DNA of 64,000 bases, taken from positions 872,501-936,500 of the forward strand of contig JAJEKV010000134.1 in NCBI GenBank assembly GCA_021234155.1, written 5' to 3'. Shown here piece after piece: positions 47,899 to 60,000 of this stretch; the stretch's first letter is position 1; every line of letters starts with the position of its first letter. Under the pieces are notes generated by a model. It ran no database searches. It was given only the letters and a program-made list of their open reading frames with translations, and was not told the DNA's origin. Made by a program: the position numbers and the translations under genes. The DNA is from Isoetes taiwanensis (taxonomy: Eukaryota > Streptophyta > Lycopodiopsida > Isoetales > Isoetaceae).

Positions 47899-47928
47899 GG
47901 CCATTTTCAGACCCCAAATCCGCCCTAA
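47899..47928 (-). repeat. Right terminal inverted repeat of element D
   Basis: Exact reverse complement of the left 30 bases; ends in CCGCCCTAA. Confidence 0.95.
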
Positions 47929-47935
47929 TGCATCC

Positions 47936-48749
47936 CTATGTATCCCGGTGTCTAATCACCAATTTATTATTCACAATATAGGCATTTTTACCTTCCTCTT
48001 TCAGTTTTCTTACCTCGTCTAACAGCATTTTGCGTTCTTTCTGTTGCTGCAAAGTAAGATCATCATTAAGCCATATTTTATGACCTTTGAGATGACTTCT
48101 GTGTTGCATAACACGTGTTCTTGTTTCCACATTCCCAAATTTCAGCAAGATTGGTCTTGATCTGCCATCTATTCTCTTACCAATTCTTCTACAATGAATG
48201 TGTCCAGGATTGGCAAGATGCATAATCTTCTGGAAAAGATCGTCTACTATTTCTGAAATATTTTCTCCTTCTTCCTCTTTGAGACCCACTATTAGTATAT
48301 TTTTGGATCTTAATGCTTTATCCTCCTGTTCTGATAATTGGCTTCCGATTGAAGATGTGATTTGTGCTACCAACTGATCTGTCGCAGGAGGAATGCCAAA
48401 GCCTGTTTCAGTTCCTTGGTTATCTTGTAATTCCTCAATTTTCTCTTCTAGTTCATTGATGCCCTTTTTTAGCTTATTAATTTCTTCATATGCAGCCTTT
48501 ACTTCTTCCCTGGATGCCTTCAAGTCCTGCAATTGCTCTTGTCTCATCTCTTGCAGCCATTACCATTTGCTCTTCTCTTAATGCCTTCAACTCACTTGTC
48601 ACTGTTTTCAAGTCAAGAGTTAACTGCAGAACAAGTTGGAGCAAATACGGGCTTTCCTCAGAAGTACCTCCAGCATCAACCGAAGAATCCATATGAGAAT
48701 CCTCTTCTGCTATTTTGTCCTGGTTTTTTTTTTTTTTTTTTTTTTCCAT
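47936..48749 (-). CDS. LINE ORF1 (coiled coil and RNA-binding domain)
   Basis: Starts MEKKKKKKNQDK after a run of about 20 A on the coding strand. One frameshift near 48,520-48,545 joins the first part to a coiled coil (REEVKAAYEEINKLKKGINE) and an RRM-like segment, KNILIVGLKEEEGEN and RRIGKRIDGRSRPILLKF, then HLKGHKIWLNDDLTLQQQKE and NNKLVIRHRDT. The organisation is that of an RNA-binding LINE ORF1 protein. Its ORF2 is at 31,131-34,335 on the other side of element D. Confidence 0.88.
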
Positions 48750-49174
48750 GGGTTATTTCAGAGATTTTGTTACAGGTTCGGTTTGTCCGGTTATGCAGGT
48801 TAATCCTCGGCCTGCAGTGCAACAGCCTCGGTCTGCAGTAACGGCCCAAGCAGCCTAAACTGAGCCTACGGACCTGTGTGTTTTCGCTCTAACCTCCTGT
48901 ACTTTTCCTTCTGTCAGCAACGCCTAGGGTTGAGCACCATATTAATGGTTCCAATGGTCGTATTTCAAGGTATAACATGTTGCTGGATTGACATGTACCA
49001 GTGACGTGGTAATATAATATACGTAGTCATACTGTATATTATGCTGAAACGTCACAGATGGTTCAACTCGATCAATATCATAGGAGATAAACCCCCGGGG
49101 ATACCATATGTGTGCAGAGGGTAGCAAACACCAGTATACGACTTTTAAAGAGGCAATTGTGACCCTTTTGACAC
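48750..49174 (-). other. Probable 5' untranslated region of the LINE and flank
   Basis: No coding sequence. The part up to about 48,900 precedes LINE ORF1; the boundary with flanking DNA is not visible. Confidence 0.35.
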
Positions 49175-50850
49175 AGAAGGAAGGAAGGAAGGAAGGAAGA
49201 AAATTTTAACGTCCACGGAACCCAATCGGGTTATGGGACCAGAACAAACAAAGGGGGCATAAGCCCTAACAGATCAGAGGGCCGAAGCCCAAAAAAGTAG
49301 AACATGGGGTCCAAGCCCCGTTTCAACACAGAAATAACCAAACCAGAACGAAACAAAAGAAATACAGAGCTATATAGTAAGTGCCCATGGATCAGATGGC
49401 CACTGATCTCGAATGATAGCTTGACCTCCTCTATAAACAGCCCCACTTCATTTGTGGGCGAGCCTCTCGCCTGCGACATAACTCTTCTTTCCGCCTCTGA
49501 GTGTCTTTGAGTCAAGTCTTCTGGGCGGAGGAGAAGGTGGTTCCTTTCAAATGGTTGCCATGTCGCGGGATGTGCAATCGGAAAGAGCATCTTGAAAGCG
49601 CACCAAGAGGTGACGAGGGCGGTCGGACCGCCTTTGCTCCAACCCGGGGCGTCGAGACAATACCATGCACTTGGATATGCATCACCGGGGTAAAAACTAT
49701 GCGGCTTCATCTCAGAGCAAGAGAATCACCCGTCTCCTGAATACCCACAATCACGCAGGTTCAAGTATGCATCCTCGGGCAAAAGTATGTGTGGATCCTG
49801 TGCGTATTTGTCATCATCTTTAGGCATATCATTCACATGGTCGGGGCCCGGTATGCTTGGATCCATGTACTCGTTATCGGTCTCGTGCATATCATTCACA
49901 TGCTCGAGGGCGGGCATTGTGCTGAACACCGCGTGGCGAAGACTATGATCTACCGGGTCAGGCCCCACGATTGTAGCAACAACTCTAGAAGCCGCACCCG
50001 GCTTTGTAAGGGTAACGGCGGAACATTCTTTGTAAGGATGTGATGAGAACACCTTTTTGTATCTTGGTTAGGATATCCGGATGCGTGCGCCTCATCCGGA
50101 AAGCATCAAGCATATCGGCCAGCGGCATTCGTGGGGCGATCGTGAACCGGTTGTGGATCCCATTTGGAGACGTAATAGGACGCTGGGGCCCAAAAGAAGG
50201 GGCTGCCTGGAGATAGGGCTCTATCGTGGGATCATAAGGCTTACCAGATGACACAGGCACCGTGATAAGGTTCTTTGCCTTGCGGGTCTCTCTGGCCATA
50301 CGTTTGATTGTACGGGTCATGCTGAGGCTATGTTTGGGGGTGCCAAAGTTTGAGGGGTCTCTGGCTGCCTGAAGGGTGCTTAGAATCCAATTTGGGGACT
50401 CCAAAAAGCGGGCAGAGCATCTTTTGGGCGTTTGGGGGTTTTGGGACTAGAGAGAGATTGTAAATCCTAGAGAGAGAAAACCGGAAAGGGGCAAATCAAG
50501 GGGGTCTATGCAAGGGCAGTGAGGGCGCGATGCTAAGAGCAATACTGGGACACAAAACAGTCAAAAATAATTCAAAGCAATCCAAAACCTGGTACCTATG
50601 GCCGATGCTGTGGATGGAAATCCTTGCTGGCCCGAGGCTTGGGCTGGTGATCTCGGAGTAGAACGGAACCAGATCCGATTCTGTATCTTGATGCTAACTC
50701 CCTGGTACGGAGTTACATGAGCGTGGCCTCAAGGCCTTCAGAGCTTAGGCGCACAGCTTAGGCGCCTATGGGGGTGAAAGGGCATTAGTACTGGCTAAAA
50801 ATCCCCCACTCTCAAGTATATGTATGGAAATGGGACCCTCCTCCCCCCTC
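49175..50850 (-). mobile_element. LINE-related copy with (GGAA)n tail, minus strand
   Basis: On the minus strand it ends in GTCCCATAACCCGATTGG, GTTAAAAT and a (TTCC)n tail at 49,175-49,200, the same 3' end as the other LINE copies, and the sequence before it resembles the last codons of LINE ORF2. The body encodes MESPNWILSTLQAARDPSN (50,404 downward) and a duplicated EHVNDMHETDNEYMD / DHVNDMPKDDDKYAQD segment (49,760-49,920) that I do not recognise. It could be a non-autonomous partner or a diverged ORF1. Confidence 0.5.
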
Positions 50851-50991
50851 CCCCCGGAGTCATACAACCACATTTTATGGCATCCAGAAGTGTTCTCCCT
50901 TGGATAGGCAATGGAGAGTTGGAAAGAACAACTAGGAACGAAAACATATATAGCACCACAATAGACTTTGCAAATAAGTGTAGATATTCAT

Positions 50992-51295
50992 AGAGAGGTG
51001 CAGATAGACTAAGGGTCGTCCATGGCTTTCACATTTGGGACATGCGATGGAGCAAAATTAGGGACTGCTCAAATTTTGAGCCTTTTGGTATAGTCAAGCC
51101 AAGCTAGTAGGATTTCTAATTAATACCTATTTCCATTTAAATAATGGAGAGGTGTAGATAGACTAAGGGTCATACATGGCTTCCACATTTAGGACATGCG
51201 ATGGAGCAAAATTAGGAACTGCTCAAATTTTGAGCCTTTTGGTGTGGTCAAGCCAAGCTAGTAGAATTCCTAATTAATATGTATTTCCGTTTAAA
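50992..51295 (+). repeat. Tandem duplication, about 153-bp unit, 2 copies
   Basis: Units at 50,992 and 51,146 share GACATGCGATGGAGCAAAAT, CTCAAATTTTGAGCCTTTTG and GTCAAGCCAAGCTAGTAG. Confidence 0.93.
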
Positions 51296-51324
51296 ATTCC
51301 TCATGTATTAGAATTAAATAGAAT

Positions 51325-51900
51325 TGGTTTTTTTCATCTATGCCAATTAAAGAGGCCTATGGGGCCCAAACAAAGAACACATCAGATTATTGTCCAAGAT
51401 TAAAAAAAAAAAAGCCCGCCCCAAAGAGCTTTCGAAGGAAAAACCTAAGCAATAATAGGCTTGTTGATAAACAGTATATTGTATATTTTAATGTAGTGAC
51501 GAAGGACACAACTGAGTTCACATGTCCATTACCTTCTGGAGGTATGATGCTAGTACCACCACTGAAGTCGTCTCTAATGTCACATGTAGCAGTTGGTTAT
51601 GTGCAACCAACATAGTAGAACGTGCCCTGATAGCACCAAATGTTGTAGCTCTAAAGAGTGTGACACCTCATTTTCAATAACTTCCAGTTGGCAACTTGGC
51701 AGATCTTATTCCCTCGTTCTTCCCTATCCCATCTATATGTCTTAATTCTGAGACGGCATGCTCTTATGCGATGGGCAAACGCTCCAACAGGTACTATTGT
51801 GGACCCCAGTTGTACCCGTTGGTGGTACTGTGCTGTGCTTACTAGTTGTAAAGCCTTAGCATCCCAAAGCTTACTTAGGAAGCACATGTCTAGATACTAC
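51325..51900 (-). mobile_element. LINE 3' fragment
   Basis: The minus strand encodes RACRLRIKTYRWD and a degraded zinc region ending in CHTL (51,890-51,660), matching the LINE ORF2 C-terminus, and has the LINE 3' end GGGCCCCATAGGCC at about 51,352-51,365. Confidence 0.65.
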
Positions 51901-52759
51901 TTCAGGCAATTGCGGTCCTGATTGTTGTTTACCTATATTCACCTATGTTCCTGCGCATTCCATCTAGAGAACCAAATGGCTAGTTTCTCCTTCCAACATG
52001 CTTGGATACATGGCCATTATATCGACAAGGTTTGGAAAGCAAGTGCCTCTCATATTGGCCACTTTCTCTTTTAGGCGGCACTGCCTAGCAACAAAGGCAA
52101 AGCCACAGCACCAAGTAAAGCATAGTCCAGCAATAGCGTTGACCGTGCATCAACTTCGCCCTTGCATCGAATCATTTTCTCTGTCTTTTTTTGCCAATAG
52201 GTCGGATTTCTGCCTCAAATCAACGGATCGAATTATCTGTGCCTTTTTCTACAATGAATCAATAGGTTGGATCTCTACCCTTTTTTTCAACGAATCAAAA
52301 GCCAAGCGCCATTGCATCGGCTACATAGGCCTTGGACATAGGGATCTCGACCATAGGGGTTTTCGGCAGATCTAATTATCCTTTTAGATCAGTTGAATTG
52401 TCGGATGTTGACAAGGCAGTTTGCCCCACCATGGATACAGCTACTTGAGTTCCAGAGCACCACAACACTCATTCCAGTAGGATTTTGAGATCGTAGAGAT
52501 AGATTTCAGCCCATCTATTTTGTTTATTGCTCAAATCCTGCCAGTGCATGATTTCAGCCCATCTCTTTTGTCTCCTGCCCATGTGCATGATTTCGGCCTA
52601 TCTGCTTTGTTCCTTGCCTGGATCTTGCCAGTGCATGATTTCAGCCCATCTATTTTTGTTTCTTGTCCATCTATTTTGTTTCTAGCCCATCTAATTTGTT
52701 TCTTGCCAGTACAACACAACAAACAAGATTGCGTATTAAACGGGAGCAAATCATCGAAA
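51901..52759. other. No gene; short repeats at 52,500-52,710
   Basis: Irregular tandem units of TGCATGATTTCAGCCCATCT and CCATCTATTTTGTTTCTTG fill 52,500-52,710. Otherwise nothing is recognisable. Confidence 0.6.
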
Positions 52760-53073
52760 CGAGAGCAAAAGGAATATTCCTTAAAGATTCCTTTTTTTTA
52801 CAAAAAAGAGGGTAAAACGAGGTGGAAAAAAAAAGATGCAGGAAATTCTATTTTGACACCCCAAAACGACTAGTTTTTTCGTGCAACGAAAGAATTGACT
52901 TTTTTAAAGTGACACTTTTCTTAGCAAATAGAATGCTCTTGAAGTATATTTTAAGAGAGAAACTCTAATTTCAGAGGATAAAATATTTAACAACAAATTG
53001 AAGTAAAGTCTGTAACTGGAACTGTAGTATTCTCAAAATTTGAAGATAAAATCTTCATATTCACATGCAAAAT

Positions 53074-56000
53074 TTACAGTTTTTTTCTAAGACTATGTAC
53101 AAAAGTGTGAGGAGTGATGAAGGGGGGATCCAGGACATCATCATATTCATTTATGCCTTCCTCATCACCTTCACTTTTTTCACTGTCACTCGAGGAAGTG
53201 CTTGAGTTATCTTTCTCATCACTATCAACAGATGATGAAGCATTACCACCACCACTCCCTTCTTCATCCTCTTCCTCGTAATTACAAGCCTTTTTAAGTA
53301 AATTGATAGTACTCTGGCGTAGACGATTGTCAGATTTCAATTTAAAATCATAGCACAATATAGTCACGTCAGTAAGGTTCAGCTCATCCCTACAACCCAC
53401 TTTCTTGGACTTTCTCCCCTTTCCTTGGCTTCTCATTTCTAACTCATATCTACCTTCAAAAGCATTTTCTGAGCGTGTTGCAAGCCAATGAATCTTGAGT
53501 TTAGTGACTAAGCCTTCCTCCTTGACTGTATCAAGTACTTTTGCTATCCAGAAAGGTCGACCTTTGTCATCCTCCTCAGTTGGAAGAGCAATCAGCATAC
53601 CTTTGGCAATTTCTGTGATATTACCTTGAGGCTCATTCCTGCGTCTTGGTCCGAGGTATATGACTCGATCCTCGTCTTCTTCTACTGCAGGTGATAATGT
53701 AGCATTGCTTGGACCTGCTTGGTGCTGAGGTTGATGGAAGGTATTAGGCCACTGAAATGGTTCTTGCAACTGCCTTAGAGCTATGTTTTGTACAACAATT
53801 TTCTGTTCGACAAAGAAATTACTCCACCACATCCGATCTTCTTCTAAGAAGTACTTAAAAAGCCCGAGGAAATTCCATTTTCAATGGCTTTTAAGGATGA
53901 CACTGGGGTACTTTTCTTCTGCTTGGACTCCTTAGGATTTTTTAGAGGAAGTTGCTCAGCACGTTCTATGAAGCAAGTATCTGGAATATATTTAAGGAAG
54001 CGTAATCCCTCTGGTGGACTCCAGTCCTTAGTTGTGGTGTAAGAAGCTTTGTCCATCCTTTAAGCAGAACTTGATGTGATGTTGAAAGGTGAGATCATTC
54101 AACTTGTTCACAGCTTGTTCTCTGTTTGAACGTTGAGAGAAAACAAACTCCCTGAAATCAACAGTCTCTTTAAGAAGCTTGATCACTGGAGTGGGAGTGT
54201 AAGAATCTTCAATAATTCGAACTAAAGTAGGAAAAGAAAAAGTCTTCTTCCTTCTAAGGCGCACAGAAAATCTGTTGAACATTTGGTCAATCTGATCATG
54301 AGTGTGGCCTACAAGTAAGAAACCGAGCTTCACTTTTCTAAAGATCCCTAGCTCCACTAACATGGCACAGTAAGCAAAGAGTGTTTGATTCTTGTTCTCC
54401 CTTATAGTATTGTCAAGTTGCAGGTAGAGCACTGGTGGTAATTGCTCTTGCTCACACAGGACCTTGTTAAGAATTGTAATTGTAAGGTTCGGTTCACCAT
54501 GCAAGTTTGGATACGTCAAAAATACTTTGCACTTTAGACTTCCTTTGAGGACCATAGCTCCTACAAGGTGGACCTTAACAAAACATTCCTCTGGCACATC
54601 TTTAGGAATGTTCAAGAAATGGGGTAAAGTAGTTTTTTTTTTTATCCATTCCATCAATCACAACAGACATATATTGCAGTGGACGTTCGAGAGCTTTTTT
54701 TCTGTGCTTGGCAAGCTTTCTTCTCTCTGCTGCTTGTTGTTCACGATGTCTGGCAAGGTTCTTCTGCACAATATCTGTAGAAAAATTCAGGTCAAAACAT
54801 TTCTTTAAACAAGTGAGAGATTGGAGAGCATGAGCTTACTTCTTTCAACCACTGTCTTTGCAGTTTCTCGTTGACTCTTTAATTCTGCACACCTTGAGCA
54901 AACAGACATTCTATGTCTCCTGGGAATTTTCACAAGACCGAATTCACTTTTCCACAATCTGGTGAAGTGTGAGTAAGAGATGTGCTGAAACTGAGTGCAT
55001 GTCTCTTTGTACTCATTAAAAACATTTTTTTAATGATGTTATCAGTCAAATGATACATGTTGCTGTTAGGAAGCTTCTCACATGTTTCTCTAAAATATCT
55101 CTCCATCCATGACACAGCAGCAAGGGCATGCATGGTTACAACTCTTCTTGGTCCACAATGATCATCAATTGCTGGATTTTTTTCCAGTCTTTTGTGTACT
55201 CTGGACATTCTGGTGGACCCTAAATGGTGGACAATCATAAAGCATTTCTGGCAAACTTCTTCACGGTTAATGTAGTGCAAGAAAGTGTTGCGGTCTGGTC
55301 TTACATGATAAGCCAAGTAGGCATTCTGGTCTGCCAATGTCATTGAACTGTAGTTGTCTCTAATTGCTCATAATTTAGACATGTTAAATTTGTTGATGCA
55401 ACCCAATGAGCAGCATTTAGTTCTTAAAAGTCTTCTCATTTTGTGCTCGTCCATAAGGTTTCTTCTTCTTACAGAGGAGCATGCTCTCAAACCATAATCC
55501 ACCTTGAATTTGTTGGTGGATTGGCTAGAGAATGTGTAATCTCGTTGCACCTCGTTGGTGTCTTCATCTTCTGAAGAGAGTTCTACTCTAGGGGTGACCT
55601 CCTCTACCCTCAGTGGTGTGCTTGTAGAGGAGAACAAACCACGTGAAGTTGTACCCAGATAAGGCGGAGGTACAGTGTTGAATGAAGGAGATGGGCCACC
55701 ATATGCTATGCCAGCAAATGTTGTTGCAGCTTCTTCACAAGGAGTTCGTTCAAACATGTCTCTTAGAGCCGACTGAAATTCTACAAACCCATGTGTCACC
55801 ACGTTTGTGTGAAGAGGAGTAGATGCTGCAGGGTCATCTTCATTTGTAGTGAAGTCTTGGTGGGAGAAGCGATGGAGAATCTCGCAGTCTTCGGAGCGTG
55901 CTGTATTCCTCGTTTGTGTAAGTGAAGAAGGAGAAACTACAAATGGCTGAGGTAGTCTGTTCCGAAAAATTTGCTAAGGTCGAGCCTCTGTAGTGTCGGG

Positions 56001-56267
56001 GGATGGTACAAAAGGTGGTGGAAGATTGCTACGTGCAATAGGTGAGGCTGTGAAAGGAGGTGGCAGCCGGTTTCCTACTGGACTTGGAGAGGGTTGGAAA
56101 GGTGGTAGCAGTGGAAAGGTGTCTTCGAGAAGCAACAAAGTCCTTGTCGAGGTAGGAGTTGAAGAAGCATCTGCTTCATGTGTTCCATCTGAAGAAGAGG
56201 TACTTGGGGAAACAAATGGTGGTGGAAGTTTGTTCACGAAGCGGTTAACCATCTTAAAGAACTGCAA
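53074..56267 (-). CDS. DUF7869-type protein (transposase-like), spliced
   Basis: Minus-strand exons in order. 56,267-55,974 is proline-rich (MVNRFVNKLPPPF). 55,802-55,368 has a Cys-rich end (RTKCCSLGCINKF). 55,343-54,930 has VCQKCFMIVHHLGSTRMSRV. 54,657-54,028 is the core, with LQLDNTIRENKNQTLFAYC and KLGFLLVGHTHDQIDQMFNR, the hallmark of DUF7869 proteins. 53,832-53,074 is a C-terminal domain with KGMLIALPTEEDD and RPFWIAKVLDTV, then a Ser/acid tail. The DN and HTHDQID motifs suggest an RNase H-like DDE fold, but this is inference. Exon joins were not fixed. It is the best transposase candidate of element E. Confidence 0.7.
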
Positions 56268-57006
56268 AAAATTATGGACTTGTTAGTAACTCACAAGGCG
56301 GTTGGACTATTGATATTCGAGAATACAAATGCTATTCCGGAATACTGTTTTGTGTACAGCATTTGCCGTGTATATGCATGAATCCTATTCCGGAATACAC
56401 TTGTCCAGACTGTCTGGACAAGACGTATTCCACTGCACATAGAAAAACACAACAGACAATAGCCTACCTTTAAAAACGAAATTTGAGCGCCTCAGTTGCG
56501 TATTCCGCTTTCAGAGATTTAGTCGCCAGCCCGAGCGCCTTCCAATCTATATTGATTTGCTGTATTCCACTTTACATAGCGAAAATTATGGATAGGTAAG
56601 CATGTAAAGTACATAATACGTCTTTTGCCCCGTGTTAGTTTAATTTTGTGGGCAAAGTGTATTCCAGAATACACTTTGCCCTTCTGACTGAAGGGCAAAG
56701 TGTATTCCGGGTGTCAAAGGGAAGTGTATTCCGAAATACACATTGCCCTTGTGACTGAAGGCAATGTGTATTCCGGAATAAGAATCTTGAATTTTTGGAA
56801 AATAGTGCCCTTTTTGTTGTTGTTTTTAGCTTACGAAAACCACTTTTTAGTTAATTAAGGACATGAAAATGCATGTTTGTGTGTCTATTTTCTAGCTATT
56901 TTTTCTTCTTTTTGCTTGCATTTAACGCACAAATTTTCAATTCTTATTTTGGAATACAGTTTTCATCCCTTTTCAACTCTTAACAGTGTTGTTTCAAACG
57001 TTACAG
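56268..57006. promoter_or_regulatory. Divergent promoter region with GTATTCCGGAATAC-type palindromes
   Basis: Between the two gene starts of element E lie palindromes or half-sites at about 56,330, 56,385, 56,428, 56,500, 56,658, 56,700, 56,725, 56,768 and 56,945 (core TATTCCGGAATA, with variants such as TTCCAGAATAC). The region ends in a splice acceptor, CAAACGTTACAG, at 57,006, so the first exon of the methyltransferase gene must lie within or before it; I could not locate it. Confidence 0.7.
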
Positions 57007-60000
57007 TGGCAGGGAAGAAGGAAGTAAGAGGGCACCAAAGAAAGTGCTGAAGATTGTCAAGCGCCCACATCCAATGAAGCAGACCGCTGACACAGACGAG
57101 CCTACAATTTATGAAAATTCTCAAATGCAGTGGTTCGTAACCAGGGGTGCTGGCGGCAAGTACAGCACACTGACATTTCTACATGTTTGCAAGAGCGCAG
57201 GGAACAAACGGTACGCTGACTCCGAGTTTGTCAACCTTGGGACAATAAAAGATGTCTCCGAGGTTGCCGGACAAGGAAGTCAAGCGGGGAGGCTATCCTT
57301 TAAGACCTCCCAGGGCTACATTGTTGTAGACCTTACAAGCTTTAGAATTGTCAGTGTGCAACCGCAGGCACTGTACAAATTCATTTCACATTACCGCAGC
57401 AAACGAAGCCTGGCTACAATTCTTAGACAGGTTTGTTCTAGTCAGAGCGAGGACTTTCAATCACCTTCTGCTAGTACTTTTGGGAGGGAAACAGATGGCG
57501 GTTCCGAGGAAGAAGTAGAGGAGAAGCCCCCAGAGCAGCTCAAGAAACTTAGCAGGCCAAGAAACACTGTGGCTGCTAAGGAACCAAAAAAAAAAGTACA
57601 GCAGCTTGAAATAGAAGAAACCCCCGAGGAGAGCACAAAGAAAAGAAAAGGAAAAGGAAAAGCTCCCGGGGTTGCAATAAAGGAGAAGAAAGTTGACAAG
57701 ACCTCTGAAAGAATGGAGGTAATAAACAGAGAAAAGTTTGTACAAGGGGTGATCTATCTTCCAGTCACATGCATGAGGCTACCCCCTAAGAATGAAGCTG
57801 GTGAACAGCCACTTCAGGTCAGAAAAATCTACGCCGATCATTTGAGGAACCTGAAGGACCGAATCAGAAGCAATCCCAACGCTCATGTGGCTCCCATTGT
57901 GGTGCTTGTCGACAGGGAGCAATGCACAAACCCCCAAGACTATGACAGGGAAAATGCTGAGACCTACACGCACTATGTCTTGGGGGGAAACCACAGCTTT
58001 AACGCCAGAAGGCAATTGTACAAAGAAAAGAATAACCCAAGATATCTTTCAGTTCTTTGTGTAGTTTACTGTGGCCTGACAAACGAGGAAGCTAAAATTG
58101 TGGCCAATACGCACAACGCAGATAACGAGTACAAACTGAAGATGAGCTTTCTCGACAAGATAAGGTTCATGCACAGGGAGTACGTTATATTTAAAGAAAA
58201 GTATGGCGAGGACTTAAAGAAGCCAGCCAACTCTTTAGAGCTTAAGGAGGCATGTGCAATAGAGTGCTGCCTAAAATACGATGAGGCGAACAAACGGCAG
58301 TCGCTTATCAGCCACGACAACTGGTTTCAGCTCACCTTCAGAGATGGCCGAGTATGTCTTTTCTGTATTCCAGAATACGCTTTGTGTGTTTGTTGCCGTT
58401 GAACGTTCTAACAACCCCTTCCATTTTCGAGTGCAGATCTGGGAGCTGCAGAACGAAATCTTTAATATGTTCGAAAGGGAGAGCTGAAGAGTAAGGGGAA
58501 GGTATCCGACAAAAAGAAGGGTGCCGACGTCCCAAAAAAAGAGATGACGATTACAGTGTGGAGGGAGTTGCAGGGCTTTACCGATATGGATTTGCTAGAA
58601 AGGCTCCTCCAGAAGGTTGTTGACAAAGACTTCACACTGGAAGAAATGTCCAAAGAACTGCACAAGTAAGTTGATATTTAAGTTCCGTATTTTATTCCAG
58701 AATAAGCTCCTACTTGCTAGAAAAGGCCAAAGTGTATTCCGGAATACACTTTTGCTTCATTGTAAAGCAAAATGTATTCCGGAATACACTTCTTTGCTTT
58801 ACAGTGAAGCAAAAGTGTATTCCGGAATACACTTCTGCTTTTATTGTAAACCAAAAGTGTATTCCGGAATACACTTTTGCTTCACTGTAAAGCAAAAGTG
58901 TATTCCGGAATACAATTTTTGCTTCACTGTAAAGCAAAAGTGTATTACGGAATACACTTTTGCTTTCACTGTAAAGCAAAAGTGTATTCCGGAATACACT
59001 TTGGATTTATCTTCTTGGTGTTTTCGTATTTCGGAATACAATACTCACTTATTTTCATTGTTGTTGACTTCCAGCCAAAAAAACGTTATTACGTGCCAAA
59101 CATGTTTAATGGAGCAGTTGAACGTGGACAGCTGGGAGAGGTGTAAAGAGCTCTATCCCATTGCTACATCCGACGAGCGTATTATTCAATACGCTCCAAA
59201 TTTGGAGGGCTGGGTACGTCGTCTTCCTGTTTTTAATGTTTTTCCTTTGTGCTGCTAGCGTGACTTCATTTACTAACAGAGCAAGAAGAAGAACAAGGAC
59301 CTACCAGAGGGATTTATGCATAACAGCCAGAGAGGAGAGGACGCTAGCGGACAAGCGTATTGTAGATGTTGAGCCGTCCGACTACGAGAGGTTTTCCATG
59401 TTTGATCAAAATAACTTTTTTTCTATCGTTCATGGGGACTGCACGAAGTTGCCTGGAAGTATAAAGCCACAAGATTTTACCTTGGTCATAGCAGACTTGC
59501 CATATGGGGTTAAGCTGAAGGATAGCTGCTACGACGATCATCCTTTCAAGAACTCAGAATTTAATGCTTTCGTCGACGGTATTAAGCAGGTTACCACAGC
59601 AAAACACTGGCGTCTTGTTGTGTTCCACTCTAGCATGCAATCCGGACTTGTGGAAGCTACTTTCAAGAACCACTTCGGTTCTCCTGTGCAAGCCGGTTAT
59701 GAAAATATGGTCTGGTGAGTCTTCAAATCTCGAATGCAGTTGAAGCATTCTTTCTTTCAAGTTTTGAATCATGGTTGCAATTGTAACCCGTCATTTTCTA
59801 TTCTGGAATACGTACTTCCTATTCTGGAATACGATCTTGCAGGTACAAAACTAATATTAACTACCATAGTGGAGGACCGAGCCTGCTGAGCGAGGTTAAG
59901 TATCTCCATGTAGCTTACTGGAGTTTCGAGGGGAAGCGCACCATGGAGCATTTCAACACAGCAGCCTGCCAAAATTTTTCTAATGTCCTAGAGTTTCCAG

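Larger units (their letters stand above)
34336..47928. mobile_element. Element D: 13.6-kb DNA transposon with 30-bp perfect TIRs and many genes, including an H3-like gene
   Basis: Both ends read TTAGGGCGGATTTGGGGT inward and match for 30 bases; TTCCACGTCA also recurs just inside both ends. Flanks are TGCA on both sides (34,332-34,335 and 47,929-47,932), which could be a 4-bp target duplication. A TA duplication with TIRs starting GGGCGG is equally compatible. It sits inside a LINE between ORF1 and ORF2. Inside are one long degraded plus-strand gene (36,960-39,400) and a series of minus-strand genes: four coiled-coil paralogues, an ORF2-like gene, an H3-like gene and an unknown gene. I could not assign a transposase superfamily. 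Confidence 0.88.

Noticed and set aside
55993-56286. Plus-strand frame beginning MSGDGTKGGG
   Set aside because: Antisense to the proline-rich first exon of the DUF7869-type gene; glycine-rich composition is a by-product.
57457-58320. Minus-strand frames opposite the methyltransferase exon
   Set aside because: Shadow frames of the Lys/Glu-rich linker and ParB domain, without independent similarity.
58727-59040. Array resembling a CRISPR
   Set aside because: Spacers are not unique, units are themselves palindromic, there are no cas genes and the context is a spliced eukaryotic gene.
58617-59258. Long overlapping frames on both strands with repeated FRNTLLLYSEA-like or YSGIHFCF-like peptides
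   Set aside because: They are translations of the palindromic DNA array inside an intron; no start, splice or codon evidence supports a protein.
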